NCBI RefSeq assembly: GCF_026240635.1
Contig: NZ_CP110848.1
Span: 64,501-128,500 of the forward strand
Direction of reading: 5' to 3'
Source: Trichothermofontia sichuanensis B231
GTDB lineage: Bacteria > Cyanobacteriota > Cyanobacteriia > B231
Length of the DNA: 64,000 bases
Shown here piece by piece: positions 8,803 to 18,502 of this stretch. The translations under genes and the position numbers were made by a program. The notes beneath the pieces were generated by a model that saw only the letters and a program-made list of their open reading frames with translations, had not been told where the DNA came from and ran no database searches. The stretch's first letter is position 1. Every line of letters starts with the position of its first letter.

Positions 8803-10293
8803 ATGACCTCTGCCGCACCTGCTAAAACTCGCTACGAAGCTGTGATTGGCCTGGAAACCCACTGTCAACTGAGTACTGACACGAAGATTTTCTCCCCCAG
8901 TTCCACTGAATTTGGTGCACCGCCCAATACCCACATTGATCCGGTGTGTATGGGGTTGCCGGGGACGTTGCCGGTGCTGAACCAGAAGGTACTGGAGTAT
9001 GCGGTAAAGGCGGGGTTGGCCCTCAATTGCCAGATCGCGCCCTACAGTAAGTTCGATCGCAAGCAGTATTTCTATCCCGATCTACCCAAGAATTACCAGA
9101 TCTCCCAGTACGACTTGCCGATCGCGGAACACGGCTGGCTGGAGATTGAATTGCCCGATGCGTCGGGGGCACCCGTGCGCAAACGGATTGGCATTCGTCG
9201 CCTGCACATGGAGGAGGATGCTGGGAAACTGGTCCATGCGGGCAGCGATCGTTTGGCGGGGTCGGCCTATTCATTGGTGGACTTTAACCGGGCGGGGGTT
9301 CCCTTGGTGGAGATTGTCTCGGAGGCCGATCTGCGATCGGGCCAGGAGGCTGCCGAGTATGCCCAGGAGTTACGGCGGATTGTGCGGTATTTGGGAATTA
9401 GCGATGGCAATATGCAGGAGGGGTCGCTGCGCTGTGATGTCAATATCTCGGTACGGCCAGTGGGGCAAGCAGAGTTTGGCACGAAGGTAGAGATCAAGAA
9501 TATGAATTCCTTCAGTGCCATCCAGCGGGCGATCGAGTATGAGATCGAGCGCCAGATTGAGGCGTTGGAAAATGGGGAGACGATCGTCCAGGAAACCCGC
9601 CTGTGGGAGGAGAATAGCCAACGGACGATCAGTATGCGCAGTAAGGAAGGGTCGAGCGATTACCGCTATTTCCCGGAACCGGACCTGATGCCGATCGTGG
9701 TATCGGTGGAGCAGCAGGCGATCTGGCGATCGGAATTGCCGGAGTTGCCCGCCCAAAAGCGCCGTCGCTATGAAGAGGAATTGGGATTATCGGCCTACGA
9801 TGCGCGGGTGCTGACGGACGATCGCGCGATTGCCGAGTATTTTGAAGCCACGATCGCTGCGGGAGCTGATGCCAAACAGGCAGCCAACTGGATCATGGGC
9901 GATATTGCCGCCTACTTGAATAAGGCTAACCGGAAAATTACTGAAATTGCCCTGACGCCAACGGTGTTAGCAGAGTTGATTACTCTGATCGACAAGGGCA
10001 CGATTAGCGGTAAGATTGCCAAGGAGATTCTGCCGGAACTTCTGGAGAAGGGGGGATCGGTGCAGGCCTTAGTTGAGGCCAAGGGGTTAACCCAGATTTC
10101 CGATGCTGGCGCGATCGCGGCGGCGATCGATGCTGTCCTAGCTGCCAACCCCAAGGAGTTGGAGCAATACCGCAATGGCAAAACCAAGCTCCAGGGCTTT
10201 TTTGTCGGGCAGGTGATGAAACAAACGGGGGGACGCGCAGACCCGAAGTTGACCAATCAGCTGCTGCTGCAAAAGCTCAAGGGCGAAGCATAG
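8803..10293 (+). CDS. gatB: Asp-tRNA(Asn)/Glu-tRNA(Gln) amidotransferase subunit B
   Basis: This 496-residue protein matches full-length Gat[78 protein letters not shown] and [10 protein letters not shown]. The C-terminal helical and tail domains include [13 protein letters not shown] and [19 protein letters not shown]. With GatA and GatC it amidates Glu-tRNA(Gln), and possibly Asp-tRNA(Asn), in the cytoplasm, a route cyanobacteria need for Gln-tRNA. gatA and gatC are not in the window. The start ATG 8803 is the only family-like choice. Confidence 0.98.
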   Translation: MTSAAPAKTRYEAVIGLETHCQLSTDTKIFSPSSTEFGAPPNTHIDPVCMGLPGTLPVLNQKVLEYAVKAGLALNCQIAPYSKFDRKQYFYPDLPKNYQISQYDLPIAEHGWLEIELPDASGAPVRKRIGIRRLHMEEDAGKLVHAGSDRLAGSAYSLVDFNRAGVPLVEIVSEADLRSGQEAAEYAQELRRIVRYLGISDGNMQEGSLRCDVNISVRPVGQAEFGTKVEIKNMNSFSAIQRAIEYEIERQIEALENGETIVQETRLWEENSQRTISMRSKEGSSDYRYFPEPDLMPIVVSVEQQAIWRSELPELPAQKRRRYEEELGLSAYDARVLTDDRAIAEYFEATIAAGADAKQAANWIMGDIAAYLNKANRKITEIALTPTVLAELITLIDKGTISGKIAKEILPELLEKGGSVQALVEAKGLTQISDAGAIAAAIDAVLAANPKELEQYRNGKTKLQGFFVGQVMKQTGGRADPKLTNQLLLQKLKGEA

Positions 10294-10321
10294 ATTCCTG
10301 GGCCAGGTCTGTCAGGGGTGT

Positions 10322-10419
10322 TATAGTCATTGCCATTTAGGCTGAAATAGCCCCCTCACCCCCAGCCTCTCTCCCAGAGCGGGAAAGAGGCTTAGATATC
10401 TTCTAGTCTGAAATAACTA
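10322..10419. repeat. Family B repeat, copy 2 (inverted)
   Basis: It starts TATAGTCATTGCCATTTAGG, the complement of the right end of copy 1, and ends in the left-end sequence ...AGTCTGAAATAACTA. It lies between the convergent gatB and VIT/VWA genes. Confidence 0.85.
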
Positions 10420-10491
10420 GACCTGGGTCGGGTGAGGCTTGCGGGGGATCCAGTGGGTATCCCCCTAGGATTGTCCTTGGCGCAATTGTTC

Positions 10492-12927
10492 CTACCGCAC
10501 CTGTACCACCAGCCGCACTGGGCTACGGGTGACCGATCCGGGTACCTGCCAGCGTTGTAGGTGCTGCTTCAGCGTTGTGAAGAACGCCGCGTCCTGGAGG
10601 GTGGACTGCTGATCATCCAGGCGCACTTGGCTCACGCGACCATTGCGGATCACCAATTTCAGGGTCATGTCGCCCGTCAGGTTGGCCGGAACCGTGAGGG
10701 TTTCCAGGTGACGGTTCAAATCGGCGATCGCCGCCGCATCTAATCCATCCGCCCGGATCACCCGAATCGCGGGTTCGGCCTGAGCCGCACTTTCCAGCGT
10801 GCTTTCGTCCGCCTTCCAGAGCGGGGCTGTCTGATTGCGGGATATCCCCGTCATGGGCATCTGGTAGCTCATCACGGGTGCCATTGGGGCATAGGCGGCC
10901 TGGGGCATGGCTCCCCTGTGGACGGCCTCTGCGGAGCCAAAAATTCCCTCGTAGCTTACGCCTTCGGGTAACTCAACCGGGACTTGTACCGTGCGGCGGG
11001 TGCCATCCGGATCAACCCGGACTTCCTCACTGACGGCCACAAACGCGGTGTATTGGGAGAGCAGGCGATAGGCAAGAGCGGTATTGGTGACGGCTTCCAC
11101 GCCCGATGTGGTTTCCATGCCATACATCTGGTTCATCAGTTCCTTGATCCGGGCGCGGCCCCACAGTTGGGCGATCGCGGGATTCCCCGCCTCACCACGG
11201 GACTCAAAGTTCACATCGAGGACCTGTTCGTAGCGCTCACCCCCAGCCGCAACCCCACGAATCCGCAGGCGACCACTCCGGTGATCGTCCTTACGCCCAA
11301 AGAGTACCAGGGGTTGGTTGGCAAATAAATCTGGGGCAACGAGGGGATAGATCGTTGGCTTGCTCCCTTCTCCCAGCCATTCCACCTGGATATTGGTCAG
11401 GACTGGATTGTTGATCTGCCGGAAGAATTTTTCCGCCACGGGACCGCTGGCCTCATCCTGGCGAATCACCTGCATCGTGCCGCGCCCCACTTCCGCCAGG
11501 CGATCGAGCAAGAAGCGGTTCACTGAACTGCCCACGCCAAAGCTATAGAGCCGTACCCCCACGGGTAGGCGTTGCTGGACAGCGGCAATCACCTCGGTAT
11601 CGTTACCAATGTACCCATCTGTGAGCAGGACCACACTGCGTAGCCGTCCTTCTGGAGCTGGGGGAAAATTCAACACGGCGTTGATGCCATTCATCAGTTC
11701 TGTGCCGCCATTGGCATTCAGTTGGTCGATATAGGCGATCGCCTTGGCGCGATTCTGGGCCGTGTTGGGCAGGGGTTGGCTGGATAGCTGGGTGGCCGTA
11801 TTGGCAAAATCAATGATGGTAAATGTATCGTTGGGGTTCAACCCATTGATAAAGCGCCGCATGAGTTCCTGGGATTTCACCAGCGGATCGCCCGACTGGG
11901 ACCCGGAGGTGTCCATCAAGAACACCACATCCTTGGGCACGATTTCGTCGCGGCGATAGGTCAGGGCGGGGATCAGATAAACCGCAAAGTGTCCGCCCCG
12001 ATCGTCGGCCTGGGTTAAGACTGTGGTTTGGGTTTCCTGACCAGCGACCTTGTAGCGCAGGATCAGATCCTTATTGGGAATCGTGTCCTCATTGGCCAGT
12101 TGCACCCGGACCCGATTGCCCTCCGCCTGGACCTGGATCTGGTGCGAAGTGGATTGGACCGATTGGATCGGCACTCCGGCCTCGATCGCCACGGTGACGG
12201 CGATATCATGGCCCGATCGCGTGCCCGGTTTCAGTACCGGCGGTGTAATCCGCGAAGCATCGGGCACCTGGTCAGTATCACCGCTTGGCCCGATCGGCGT
12301 GCCGGGAATATAGCGGGGACCTACCACCATTGGAAAGACAAATTCGTAATCGCCCCCTTCAAATTTCAGCGAATCCGTGTAGCGAATCGTGACTTCAATT
12401 TGTTCCCCCGGACGGATATTCGCCAGGGATTGGGTAAAAACATTATCCCGATCCTGCTCCAGCAAACCAGCAGTCCGGCCCTCTCGTTTGGCTTGTTCGT
12501 AAATCTGTTGGGCTTCCTCTCGTTTCTTAATCTCACCCTTGATAATGCGATCGCCGATCTTGATTTCCATGTCATCCACGGCGGCTTCATCCGGTAGTGG
12601 AAACACATAGACGGCTTCTAGGGGATCGGTAAACGGATTTTCAAAGCGTTGGGTAACCTCAACCCGCGAGAGGTTACCACTAATGGTAGCGTTAACGTTA
12701 GTGTGCTTTAGCGGAAATACCTGGGATTCACCGTCTTTGCTTTGAACCCAAAGTCCCCCAGTGGGACGATCAGCGGGTTTGGTGCGTGTGGGCATCGTTG
12801 TTGCCTCCTTTCCACTCGGTTGAATAACTCGCAGGGCATAGGGTGCCCCAGTTGCTAAATGGGAGCTAAGCCCCACTCCCCCTAATAACAGCAGGGCTAG
12901 GCCGGGTAGTAAATAAGTCGTTTTCAT
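10492..12927 (-). CDS. VIT and von Willebrand factor A domain protein
   Basis: The 811-residue protein starts with a hydrophobic anchor or signal (residues 5-25). A VIT domain covers about residues 60-185 (VNATISGNLSRVEVTQRFEN, YVFPLPDEAAVDDMEIKIGD). A VWA domain at about 332-500 has the MIDAS motif DTSGS (339-343) and a conserved TDG downstream, so it should bind a divalent cation. The last 80 residues look like a small separate domain (LTGDMTLKLVIRNGRVSQVR) resembling the C-terminal part of TonB/AgmX-type proteins. Such VIT-VWA proteins are envelope proteins in many bacteria, with unknown ligands. It is monocistronic and convergent with gatB. Confidence 0.88.
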   Translation of the reverse strand: MKTTYLLPGLALLLLGGVGLSSHLATGAPYALRVIQPSGKEATTMPTRTKPADRPTGGLWVQSKDGESQVFPLKHTNVNATISGNLSRVEVTQRFENPFTDPLEAVYVFPLPDEAAVDDMEIKIGDRIIKGEIKKREEAQQIYEQAKREGRTAGLLEQDRDNVFTQSLANIRPGEQIEVTIRYTDSLKFEGGDYEFVFPMVVGPRYIPGTPIGPSGDTDQVPDASRITPPVLKPGTRSGHDIAVTVAIEAGVPIQSVQSTSHQIQVQAEGNRVRVQLANEDTIPNKDLILRYKVAGQETQTTVLTQADDRGGHFAVYLIPALTYRRDEIVPKDVVFLMDTSGSQSGDPLVKSQELMRRFINGLNPNDTFTIIDFANTATQLSSQPLPNTAQNRAKAIAYIDQLNANGGTELMNGINAVLNFPPAPEGRLRSVVLLTDGYIGNDTEVIAAVQQRLPVGVRLYSFGVGSSVNRFLLDRLAEVGRGTMQVIRQDEASGPVAEKFFRQINNPVLTNIQVEWLGEGSKPTIYPLVAPDLFANQPLVLFGRKDDHRSGRLRIRGVAAGGERYEQVLDVNFESRGEAGNPAIAQLWGRARIKELMNQMYGMETTSGVEAVTNTALAYRLLSQYTAFVAVSEEVRVDPDGTRRTVQVPVELPEGVSYEGIFGSAEAVHRGAMPQAAYAPMAPVMSYQMPMTGISRNQTAPLWKADESTLESAAQAEPAIRVIRADGLDAAAIADLNRHLETLTVPANLTGDMTLKLVIRNGRVSQVRLDDQQSTLQDAAFFTTLKQHLQRWQVPGSVTRSPVRLVVQVR

Positions 12928-13290
12928 CTTATTGCCCCTGTCTTCCTCCTAGCCTCTCTCGCCAGGATAAGTTTGCTGTGGACGTGCCTTTAGCATGGCA
13001 TGGCAATACGGATGCGATCGCGCAGTTACCATTTTGGTAACCGGACTGAAGCGGTAAACCTAAAAGCGGGACAATGCTAGAAACCCCACCCAAAATGATG
13101 CTAGGGACCACCAAGACACGCAGGCACAAAGGTGGCATCAGCTCGTGGCATCAGCTCGTGGTTACAGTCGGGGGTTAGTGCGGACGCGTTGCCCCGCAGT
13201 GCGATATGGAATCTCCCTAGACTCGTGGCAGGTGCTCACAGATTCAAACTGCTGCCACGATCGCCGCCACCTTAAAAAACGATACAAAAC
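12928..13290. other. Intergenic stretch, no gene recognised
   Basis: This region upstream of the VIT/VWA gene should hold its promoter. It also has a short direct duplication (GGCATCAGCTCGTGGCATCAGCTCGTGG at about 13134-13161, unit about 14 bases). Short reading frames here have no family-like sequence. Confidence 0.5.
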
Positions 13291-13402
13291 GGCTCTTCTG
13301 AGTTTATGGTGGGGGCGCGTAGCGCCCCCACCATAAACTCAGCATTTGCGATCGTTTATTTGTAGCTGCTGATACTGCTTACCCAAAAATCCCAGAAGAA
13401 CC
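13291..13402. mobile_element. 112-bp MITE (family C), copy C1
   Basis: The element is 112 bp, with ends GGCTCTTCTGAG and CCCAGAAGAACC (imperfect inverted repeats). A 41-base perfect hairpin lies at 13300-13340 (19-bp stem, loop GTA), followed by a constant 62-base segment. It is flanked on both sides by TACAAAAC (13283-13290 and 13403-13410), an 8-bp target duplication. The right duplication touches the stop codon of the next gene. No coding capacity. Confidence 0.93.
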
Positions 13403-13409
13403 TACAAAA

Positions 13410-13679
13410 CTAAAAGTTATACAACACCTTACCTTGGCGCTCAATCTGAACTGTCTGGATAGGTAACTGCAATCGCCTGATGGCTTGCCAGAGATCACAC
13501 TGGTGTTCGTCAAACTGCCACGTGGTTTCATAGTCTTTGCAGTTGATGACCAGGGCCTTGTCAGTTGCAAATGCATAAATCACATTGTGAGGGATCAGGC
13601 TGCTCACGGCCAAAATCTTTTGCCCCAACCATTGCGCCTGTTTCACCTGATCAAGTAATTGTTCTGTAATAGTTGCCAT
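13410..13679 (-). CDS. Hypothetical protein, 89 residues
   Basis: The protein is MATITEQLLDQVKQAQWLGQ followed by a mixed alpha/beta segment with KALVINCKDYETTWQFDEHQ and WQAIRRLQLPIQTVQIERQG. It has no signal peptide or membrane helix. GGAGG lies ten bases before ATG 13679, which supports a real gene. The stop codon TAG abuts the target duplication of the C1 MITE, so the element inserted exactly at the 3' end of the gene and left the coding frame intact. I do not recognise a family. It lies upstream of the VIT/VWA gene on the same strand, but 480 bases apart. Confidence 0.65.
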   Translation of the reverse strand: MATITEQLLDQVKQAQWLGQKILAVSSLIPHNVIYAFATDKALVINCKDYETTWQFDEHQCDLWQAIRRLQLPIQTVQIERQGKVLYNF

Positions 13680-14078
13680 AAAAAATCGCCTCCAAATTCA
13701 CAAAAAACATCCCGTTTGCGAAATATGGATAGAGGCGCGTTCCTTCGGGTATTTCCCCTACTTCCGTCTCTCAACTGAGAGATGAACGGTGATTTTCTGT
13801 ATCCACAGCTACAAAATACCATCAATTCAAGCTGAACAATATTAAATTTTTATAAAAATCTTGAATGGCTGACAATTTTCCCCCAAGGCTAGAGGTGGGA
13901 ACAGGGGCTGGGGACAGTGCGCTGGCTTATTAGCTAGTGATCTTGGTAGATAACTGCAAATTAATATCATCAGGAAGATCATCAGGTCAGCGCCAGGCAT
14001 CATCACATTTGCCAGAAGCCGCGATCGGGATATTATCTAGATACTGTCCATGACTGTCCGTGCTGCTACTTAGCCATC
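13680..14078. other. Intergenic stretch between divergent genes
   Basis: This 399-base region separates the 89-residue hypothetical gene from recJ. It has an AT-rich patch (about 13820-13875) that may hold promoters. A weak hairpin CTCTCAACTGAGAG occurs at about 13776-13789. No gene was seen. Confidence 0.5.
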
Positions 14079-16292
14079 GTGTCAACCTTGCCGCCTGCTG
14101 TCCCGCCCCTGCGCCTTCCCCGCCAACGTTGGCAGCTTGCGCCGGCACAACCGGAGCGGCGGGACACTTTGGCAACAGCGACGGGGCTTCCCCCGCTTTT
14201 GGCCCAAGTGTTGCTGAATCGGGGAATACTAACCCCGGCTGAGGCGATCGGCTTTTTAGAACCGGATGCTGTCAGTCTACCTTCCCCCCTGACTGAGTTT
14301 CCAGACTTAGCCTTGAGCCTGGACTTGTTGGCAACTGCGATCGCCCAAAAACAGTTGATTGCGATCTGTGGGGACTATGATGCCGACGGGATGACCAGTA
14401 CGGCCCTATTGCTACGTGCGTTTAAGGCATTCAACGCCAATGTCCATTTTGATATTCCCAGTCGCATGGCCGAGGGCTATGGGTTAAATGAGCGGATTGT
14501 TGAGGATTTTTATCAACTAGGTGTCCAAATTATTCTGACGGTAGACAATGGGATTGCCGCCCATGCCCCGATCGCGCTTGCCCGTGAATTAGGGTTAACT
14601 GTCATTGTTACCGATCACCACGACCTGCCGCCAGAACTACCCCAGGCTCATGCCATTTTGAACCCAAAACTCTTGCCCGCAACTTCACCTTATCGGGGAT
14701 TAGCTGGGGTGGGGGTAGCCTATGTCCTAGCACTGGAACTGGCGAAAAAGTTACAGAAAAAGCGTCAATTAGAAGTGCCACTGTTGGAACTCTTTACCTT
14801 GGGCACGATCGCCGATCTGGCGCCGTTGACAGGGGTTAACCGTTGCTGGGTAAAACAGGGTCTGAAGTTACTGCCCAATTCGCAGCTAGTGGGCATTCAA
14901 GCCTTGATTAATCAATCCGGTATTCACATTAACACAAATGGGTCAGAGCACGATTATCTGAATGGCAATGATCAGGGGGATACCGTTAATAATAATCGTC
15001 GTGCAAATCCCCATCCTCATCAAAACTCGGCTTCCCTTAAACCAGAGGATATTGGCTTTCGCTTGGGTCCCCGCATCAATGCTGTGGGGCGGATTGGGGA
15101 GCCGCCGATCGTGATTGAATTACTCACAACTGATGATCCAGAAATTGCCGCAGCGCGGGCGGCTGAATGTGAAGCCATTAACCAGCGACGGAAGGATCTT
15201 TGTGCTCAATATGAAGCCGAAGCGATTGCGTGGGTAGAAACCCAGGATTTAGGACGTCTTTATCAACAGGAACGGGTACTGGTGGTTGTTCGACCGGGCT
15301 GGCATCATGGGGTGATTGGGATTGTGGCTTCCCGCCTAGTAGAGCGTTATGGGGTGCCCGTATTTATTGGCACCTACGAGGGTGAGAATGACGAAATGGT
15401 GCGGGGGTCAGCTCGTAGTATTCCTGAATTTCATGTGTTTGAAGCCTTAGAATTTTGCAAAGATCTCACGGAAAAGCACGGGGGGCATCAAGCAGCCGGT
15501 GGATTTAGTCTGAAGGCGAGTCATTTACCCGCTTTTCGCCAGCGATTACAAACTTTCGCCTGTCAATGCTTACAACCAGAACACCTGAAGCCCCTAATTG
15601 CGATCGATGCCCAGGCAAATTTTGCCGACTTGACGGTTGACTTGGCCACACAAATTGATCGGTTACATCCCTGTGGTATCGATAATCCTGAACCCCTCTT
15701 TTGGACACCGAATGTTCAGGTCCTAGAGCAACGTTTAGTGGGACAAGGCCAGAATCATCTCCAACTGACCCTAGCTCAAGTGGCAACCGACACAACCACT
15801 CCCGATAGGCAGTTACCGGGCTTAGTACCGCTCAAGGCGATCGCCTGGCGCTGGGGGGACTTTTTCCCCTTGCCTAAGCAGGTGGATATTGCCTATCGTA
15901 TCGGCTTAAATTATTGGAATAACCAAACAACAGTAAAATTGGAATTAATTGGGGTACGCTTGCCTAACTCTGTGCCCAAAACCACCAGTACCTCAATGCA
16001 TAGCCCCGCGAATCCCCTACTCTCGATGTCAACGGATACCCCGACAGATGCACCAGTTGATTTCTACTACCGCGATCGTCACTATCGTTGTCGGATTATA
16101 AAGCAAGATACGGGCCAAGAATTGCGAATTCGTAATCAGCAAGGTCATGTTCTAAGTATTATCAAAGGGCAAAAGATTGGGTATTTAACCACCAGCAGTC
16201 ACGATTGTCAAGAAGTTGATGTCTCACAACCCTTTTTCTTTCACCTGATTAAGGCTGCAAAACAAGCCTTACAAATGAAAAATCGTCTCTAG
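14079..16292 (+). CDS. recJ: Single-stranded-DNA-specific exonuclease RecJ
   Basis: The 737-residue protein has the DHH phosphoesterase motifs DYDADGMTST (99-108), TVDNG (154-158) and TDHHD (178-182), and the DHHA1 motif GGHQAAGGF (468-476). These coordinate two metal ions for 5'-3' degradation of single-stranded DNA in recombination and mismatch repair. Start is GTG 14079 (MSTLPPAVPPLRLPRQ). Residues about 282-322 form a polar insertion rich in Asn, Gly and His that interrupts the DHH domain and is probably a disordered loop. A C-terminal extension after about residue 620 is typical of cyanobacterial forms. It converges with the FemAB-like gene. Confidence 0.93.
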   Translation: MSTLPPAVPPLRLPRQRWQLAPAQPERRDTLATATGLPPLLAQVLLNRGILTPAEAIGFLEPDAVSLPSPLTEFPDLALSLDLLATAIAQKQLIAICGDYDADGMTSTALLLRAFKAFNANVHFDIPSRMAEGYGLNERIVEDFYQLGVQIILTVDNGIAAHAPIALARELGLTVIVTDHHDLPPELPQAHAILNPKLLPATSPYRGLAGVGVAYVLALELAKKLQKKRQLEVPLLELFTLGTIADLAPLTGVNRCWVKQGLKLLPNSQLVGIQALINQSGIHINTNGSEHDYLNGNDQGDTVNNNRRANPHPHQNSASLKPEDIGFRLGPRINAVGRIGEPPIVIELLTTDDPEIAAARAAECEAINQRRKDLCAQYEAEAIAWVETQDLGRLYQQERVLVVVRPGWHHGVIGIVASRLVERYGVPVFIGTYEGENDEMVRGSARSIPEFHVFEALEFCKDLTEKHGGHQAAGGFSLKASHLPAFRQRLQTFACQCLQPEHLKPLIAIDAQANFADLTVDLATQIDRLHPCGIDNPEPLFWTPNVQVLEQRLVGQGQNHLQLTLAQVATDTTTPDRQLPGLVPLKAIAWRWGDFFPLPKQVDIAYRIGLNYWNNQTTVKLELIGVRLPNSVPKTTSTSMHSPANPLLSMSTDTPTDAPVDFYYRDRHYRCRIIKQDTGQELRIRNQQGHVLSIIKGQKIGYLTTSSHDCQEVDVSQPFFFHLIKAAKQALQMKNRL

Positions 16293-16343
16293 ATCTTCGG
16301 GAAAGTACAGCCTCTACCTAATTTCTAATTTACTTAGTACACA

Positions 16344-16455
16344 GGCTCTTCTGGGATTTTGGGGTAAACAGTATCAGCAACTACAAATAAACGATCGGAA
16401 ACGTTGAGTTTATGGTGGGGGCGCTACGCGCCCCCACCATAAACTCAGGAGAGCC
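16344..16455. mobile_element. 112-bp MITE (family C), copy C2 (inverted)
   Basis: Exactly 112 bp, in the opposite orientation to C1. The hairpin is at 16406-16446 (19-bp stem). The flanks are AGTACACA on both sides (16336-16343 and 16456-16463), an 8-bp target duplication that is unique to this site. It lies inside a family A repeat. Confidence 0.93.
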
Positions 16456-16545
16456 AGTACACAGTTAAGGCTTGGATCTCGATCCGACCGATAGCCCTCA
16501 TCTCCCAACCCCTTCTCCCAAGTGGGGAAAAGGAAACCCTCACCC

Positions 16546-16648
16546 TATAGTCATTGCAATTTAGGCTGAAACAGCCCCCTTACCCCCAACCCCTCTCCCA
16601 CAGGGGGAGAGGGGCTTAGACATCTCTTTCTAATCTGAAATCACTATA
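16546..16648. repeat. Family B repeat, copy 3 (inverted, nested)
   Basis: It runs from TATAGTCATTGCAATTTAGG to CTGAAATCACTATA, with the hairpin CCCCTCTCCC...GGGAGAGGGG inside. It interrupts family A copy 3 between CCCTCACCC and AAGTCCC. Its TA-rich ends suggest insertion at a TA dinucleotide. Confidence 0.85.
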
Positions 16649-16703
16649 AAGTCCCTTCGCCCCTGGTGGGAGAAGGGATTTAGGGATGAGGGGAAAAGAT
16701 TGG

Positions 16704-16810
16704 TCAGTCCACCAGAGTGGGAGTGCTTAATGCCTCTACCATAAACTCAGCATTTGCGATCGTTTATTTGTAGCTGCTGATACTGCTTACCCCAAAATCC
16801 CAGAAGAACC
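16704..16810. mobile_element. Degenerate family C MITE, copy C3
   Basis: The right 73 bases (from ACCATAAACTCAG to CAGAAGAACC) match the 112-bp element closely. The left arm is diverged and its hairpin is lost. The flanks AAGATTGG (left) and AAGATTGT (right) look like an old 8-bp target duplication with one mismatch. It ends eight bases before the FemAB-like gene stop. Confidence 0.75.
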
Positions 16811-16817
16811 AAGATTG

Positions 16818-18002
16818 TCAAGAATCCGGGACTTGTCGGAAGGGGAGATCCCGATTGATTGCGTCAATTTCCTGTTGCTCCATCCCATTAATTTCATGAA
16901 TATAGGCTTTGAGAATTTGCTGCATCCGATTGTGATAAAAGCGATGCAAACTGTAGTTGGGAGTTGCCAGGAAACCACGGCGTTTTTTATGCTGGCCTCC
17001 TGCACCAGGATCAAAAAGCTGAATACCGTTGCTAATCGCCCAATCAATGGGTGTGTAGTAACAGGCGTCAAAATGCAGACAATCAATTTCCCGATCGCTC
17101 CCCCAATACCGACCATACAAGCGATCGCCCTTGGTAATACAAAAAGACATCCCAATGACATGATGTGGATCAGTCTCTTCTGAGGCTACAACCAGTAAGA
17201 CGCGATCGCGGTAATTGGGATAGAGTTGTTCAAAAAAATGACGCGTGAGATATTTACTCCCCCACATAAACTTGTCACAAGTATTGCTATAGAAATGATA
17301 AATTTTTGGGAAAAGGGCATGGGAGATTTGCTCACCTAGCAGCGTTTTTATTTGAAGTCCTGCTTGTGCAACTGCTTTGCGTTCGCGTTTGATATTACGA
17401 CGTTGATTAGCATTGAAACTATGTAAATAGTCATCAAAAGTTTCATAGCCCTGATTCTGCCAGATATAACTATAATGTAACCAGGGTAAACAACCGGCTT
17501 GTTCAGCGAAGGGTTGCCAGTCCGGATCGACGAATAAAAAATTACAACTACTGATCTGGTTGCGATCGCAAAAATGATCAATCTCGTTCAACATCAGGGC
17601 TGTTAATTCAGCTTCATCCTCACTTGGAGCGATTAAGAACCGATAGCCGATCGCCGGGGTGAAGGGGGTCATCCCTAAAAGTTTGGGATAGTATTGAATA
17701 CCTAAGCGATAGGCCAGATCGGCCCACTGGTGATCAAAGACGAATTCCCCATAACTATGGCCCTTAAGGTACAGAGGCGCGGCGGCGACCAGGGTGCGAT
17801 CGCGCCAAACAGTTAGATGGTTGGGTAACCAACCTGTCCGCGCCGTGGCACTACCAGAAGTTTCGAGATTATTCAACCATTGCCACTCCAGAAATGGGGT
17901 TGGAAGGGGTATGGCTAGGGCATCCCAAGCAGATTGAGGGATCTCAGCCATCCGGTTAACCCAGGTAAAACGATAGTCAGGATGGGGAGGTTTACGCAGC
18001 AT
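16818..18002 (-). CDS. FemAB-like peptidoglycan-related N-acyltransferase family protein (DUF482 type)
   Basis: The 394-residue protein has the GNAT-fold features of the FemAB-like family. These include TPFLEWQWLNNLETSG, NHLTVWRDRTLVAAAPLYLK, SFNANQRRNIKRERKAVAQA, YGRYWGSDREIDCLHFDACY and the C-terminal FDPGAGGQHKKRRGFLATPN. Related Fem proteins add amino acids to peptidoglycan precursors from aminoacyl-tRNA; the substrate of this branch is not known to me. ATG 18002 was chosen; the open frame reaches a TTG at 18014. It is cytoplasmic, without TM segments, and monocistronic. Confidence 0.85.
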   Translation of the reverse strand: MLRKPPHPDYRFTWVNRMAEIPQSAWDALAIPLPTPFLEWQWLNNLETSGSATARTGWLPNHLTVWRDRTLVAAAPLYLKGHSYGEFVFDHQWADLAYRLGIQYYPKLLGMTPFTPAIGYRFLIAPSEDEAELTALMLNEIDHFCDRNQISSCNFLFVDPDWQPFAEQAGCLPWLHYSYIWQNQGYETFDDYLHSFNANQRRNIKRERKAVAQAGLQIKTLLGEQISHALFPKIYHFYSNTCDKFMWGSKYLTRHFFEQLYPNYRDRVLLVVASEETDPHHVIGMSFCITKGDRLYGRYWGSDREIDCLHFDACYYTPIDWAISNGIQLFDPGAGGQHKKRRGFLATPNYSLHRFYHNRMQQILKAYIHEINGMEQQEIDAINRDLPFRQVPDS

Positions 18003-18199
18003 AGTTTCTGCCAAACTGAATTGCAGAGTCTCTGCCGATGGCCGAATGCCACCAGGGCAAGTTCAATTGTTAAGCTGACCTCACTGTCAGTTCGCAAGCA
18101 ACAACATAGGTGCATTAGAAACAGAGGAGGTGCAAACAGAGCGAGGGACGTTGGGCATGGCCGGCCTAACCACAGCGGTGGTCATAATACGAGAGCATG

Positions 18200-18502
18200 T
18201 CAACGAATCGGATTATGGACCGTTACTAATTTGGTCCCATCGGGGAAGGTCGCTTCCACCTGCACTTCAGGCAGCATTTCCGCAATCCCATCCATGACGT
18301 CATCCTTGGTCAGGAGGGTGGTGCCATAGCTCATCAGTTCGGCGACCGATCGCCCCTCCCGTGCCCCTTCCAGGATTGCTGCCGATAGGTAGGCCACTGC
18401 CTCTGGATAGTTCAGCTTCAACCCGCGCGCTTTCCGCCGCTCCGCCAGCAGGCCAGCGGTAAAAATGAGTAATTTATCCTTTTCCTGGGGAGTTAGTTGC
18501 AT
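18200..18502 (-). CDS. ureA: Urease subunit gamma
   Basis: The 100-residue protein is full length and typical: [80 protein letters not shown] and [13 protein letters not shown]. It forms the nickel urease with UreB and UreC, which hydrolyses urea to ammonia and carbon dioxide. No ureB, ureC or accessory gene lies within the window on either side, so the locus is split, as in several cyanobacteria. The ribosome binding site CAGGAGACATCC lies upstream of ATG 18502. Confidence 0.96.
   Translation of the reverse strand: MQLTPQEKDKLLIFTAGLLAERRKARGLKLNYPEAVAYLSAAILEGAREGRSVAELMSYGTTLLTKDDVMDGIAEMLPEVQVEATFPDGTKLVTVHNPIR

Larger units (their letters stand above)
16306..16692. repeat. Family A repeat, copy 3, interrupted by two other elements
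   Basis: It begins TACAGCCTCTACCTAATTTC and ends near GGGATTTAGGGATGAGGGG, in the same block order as copies 1 and 2. It is split at AGTACACA by MITE C2 (16344-16455) and again at a TA by a family B repeat (16546-16648). So family A is the oldest of the three here. Together these elements fill the recJ-FemAB gap. Confidence 0.8.
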
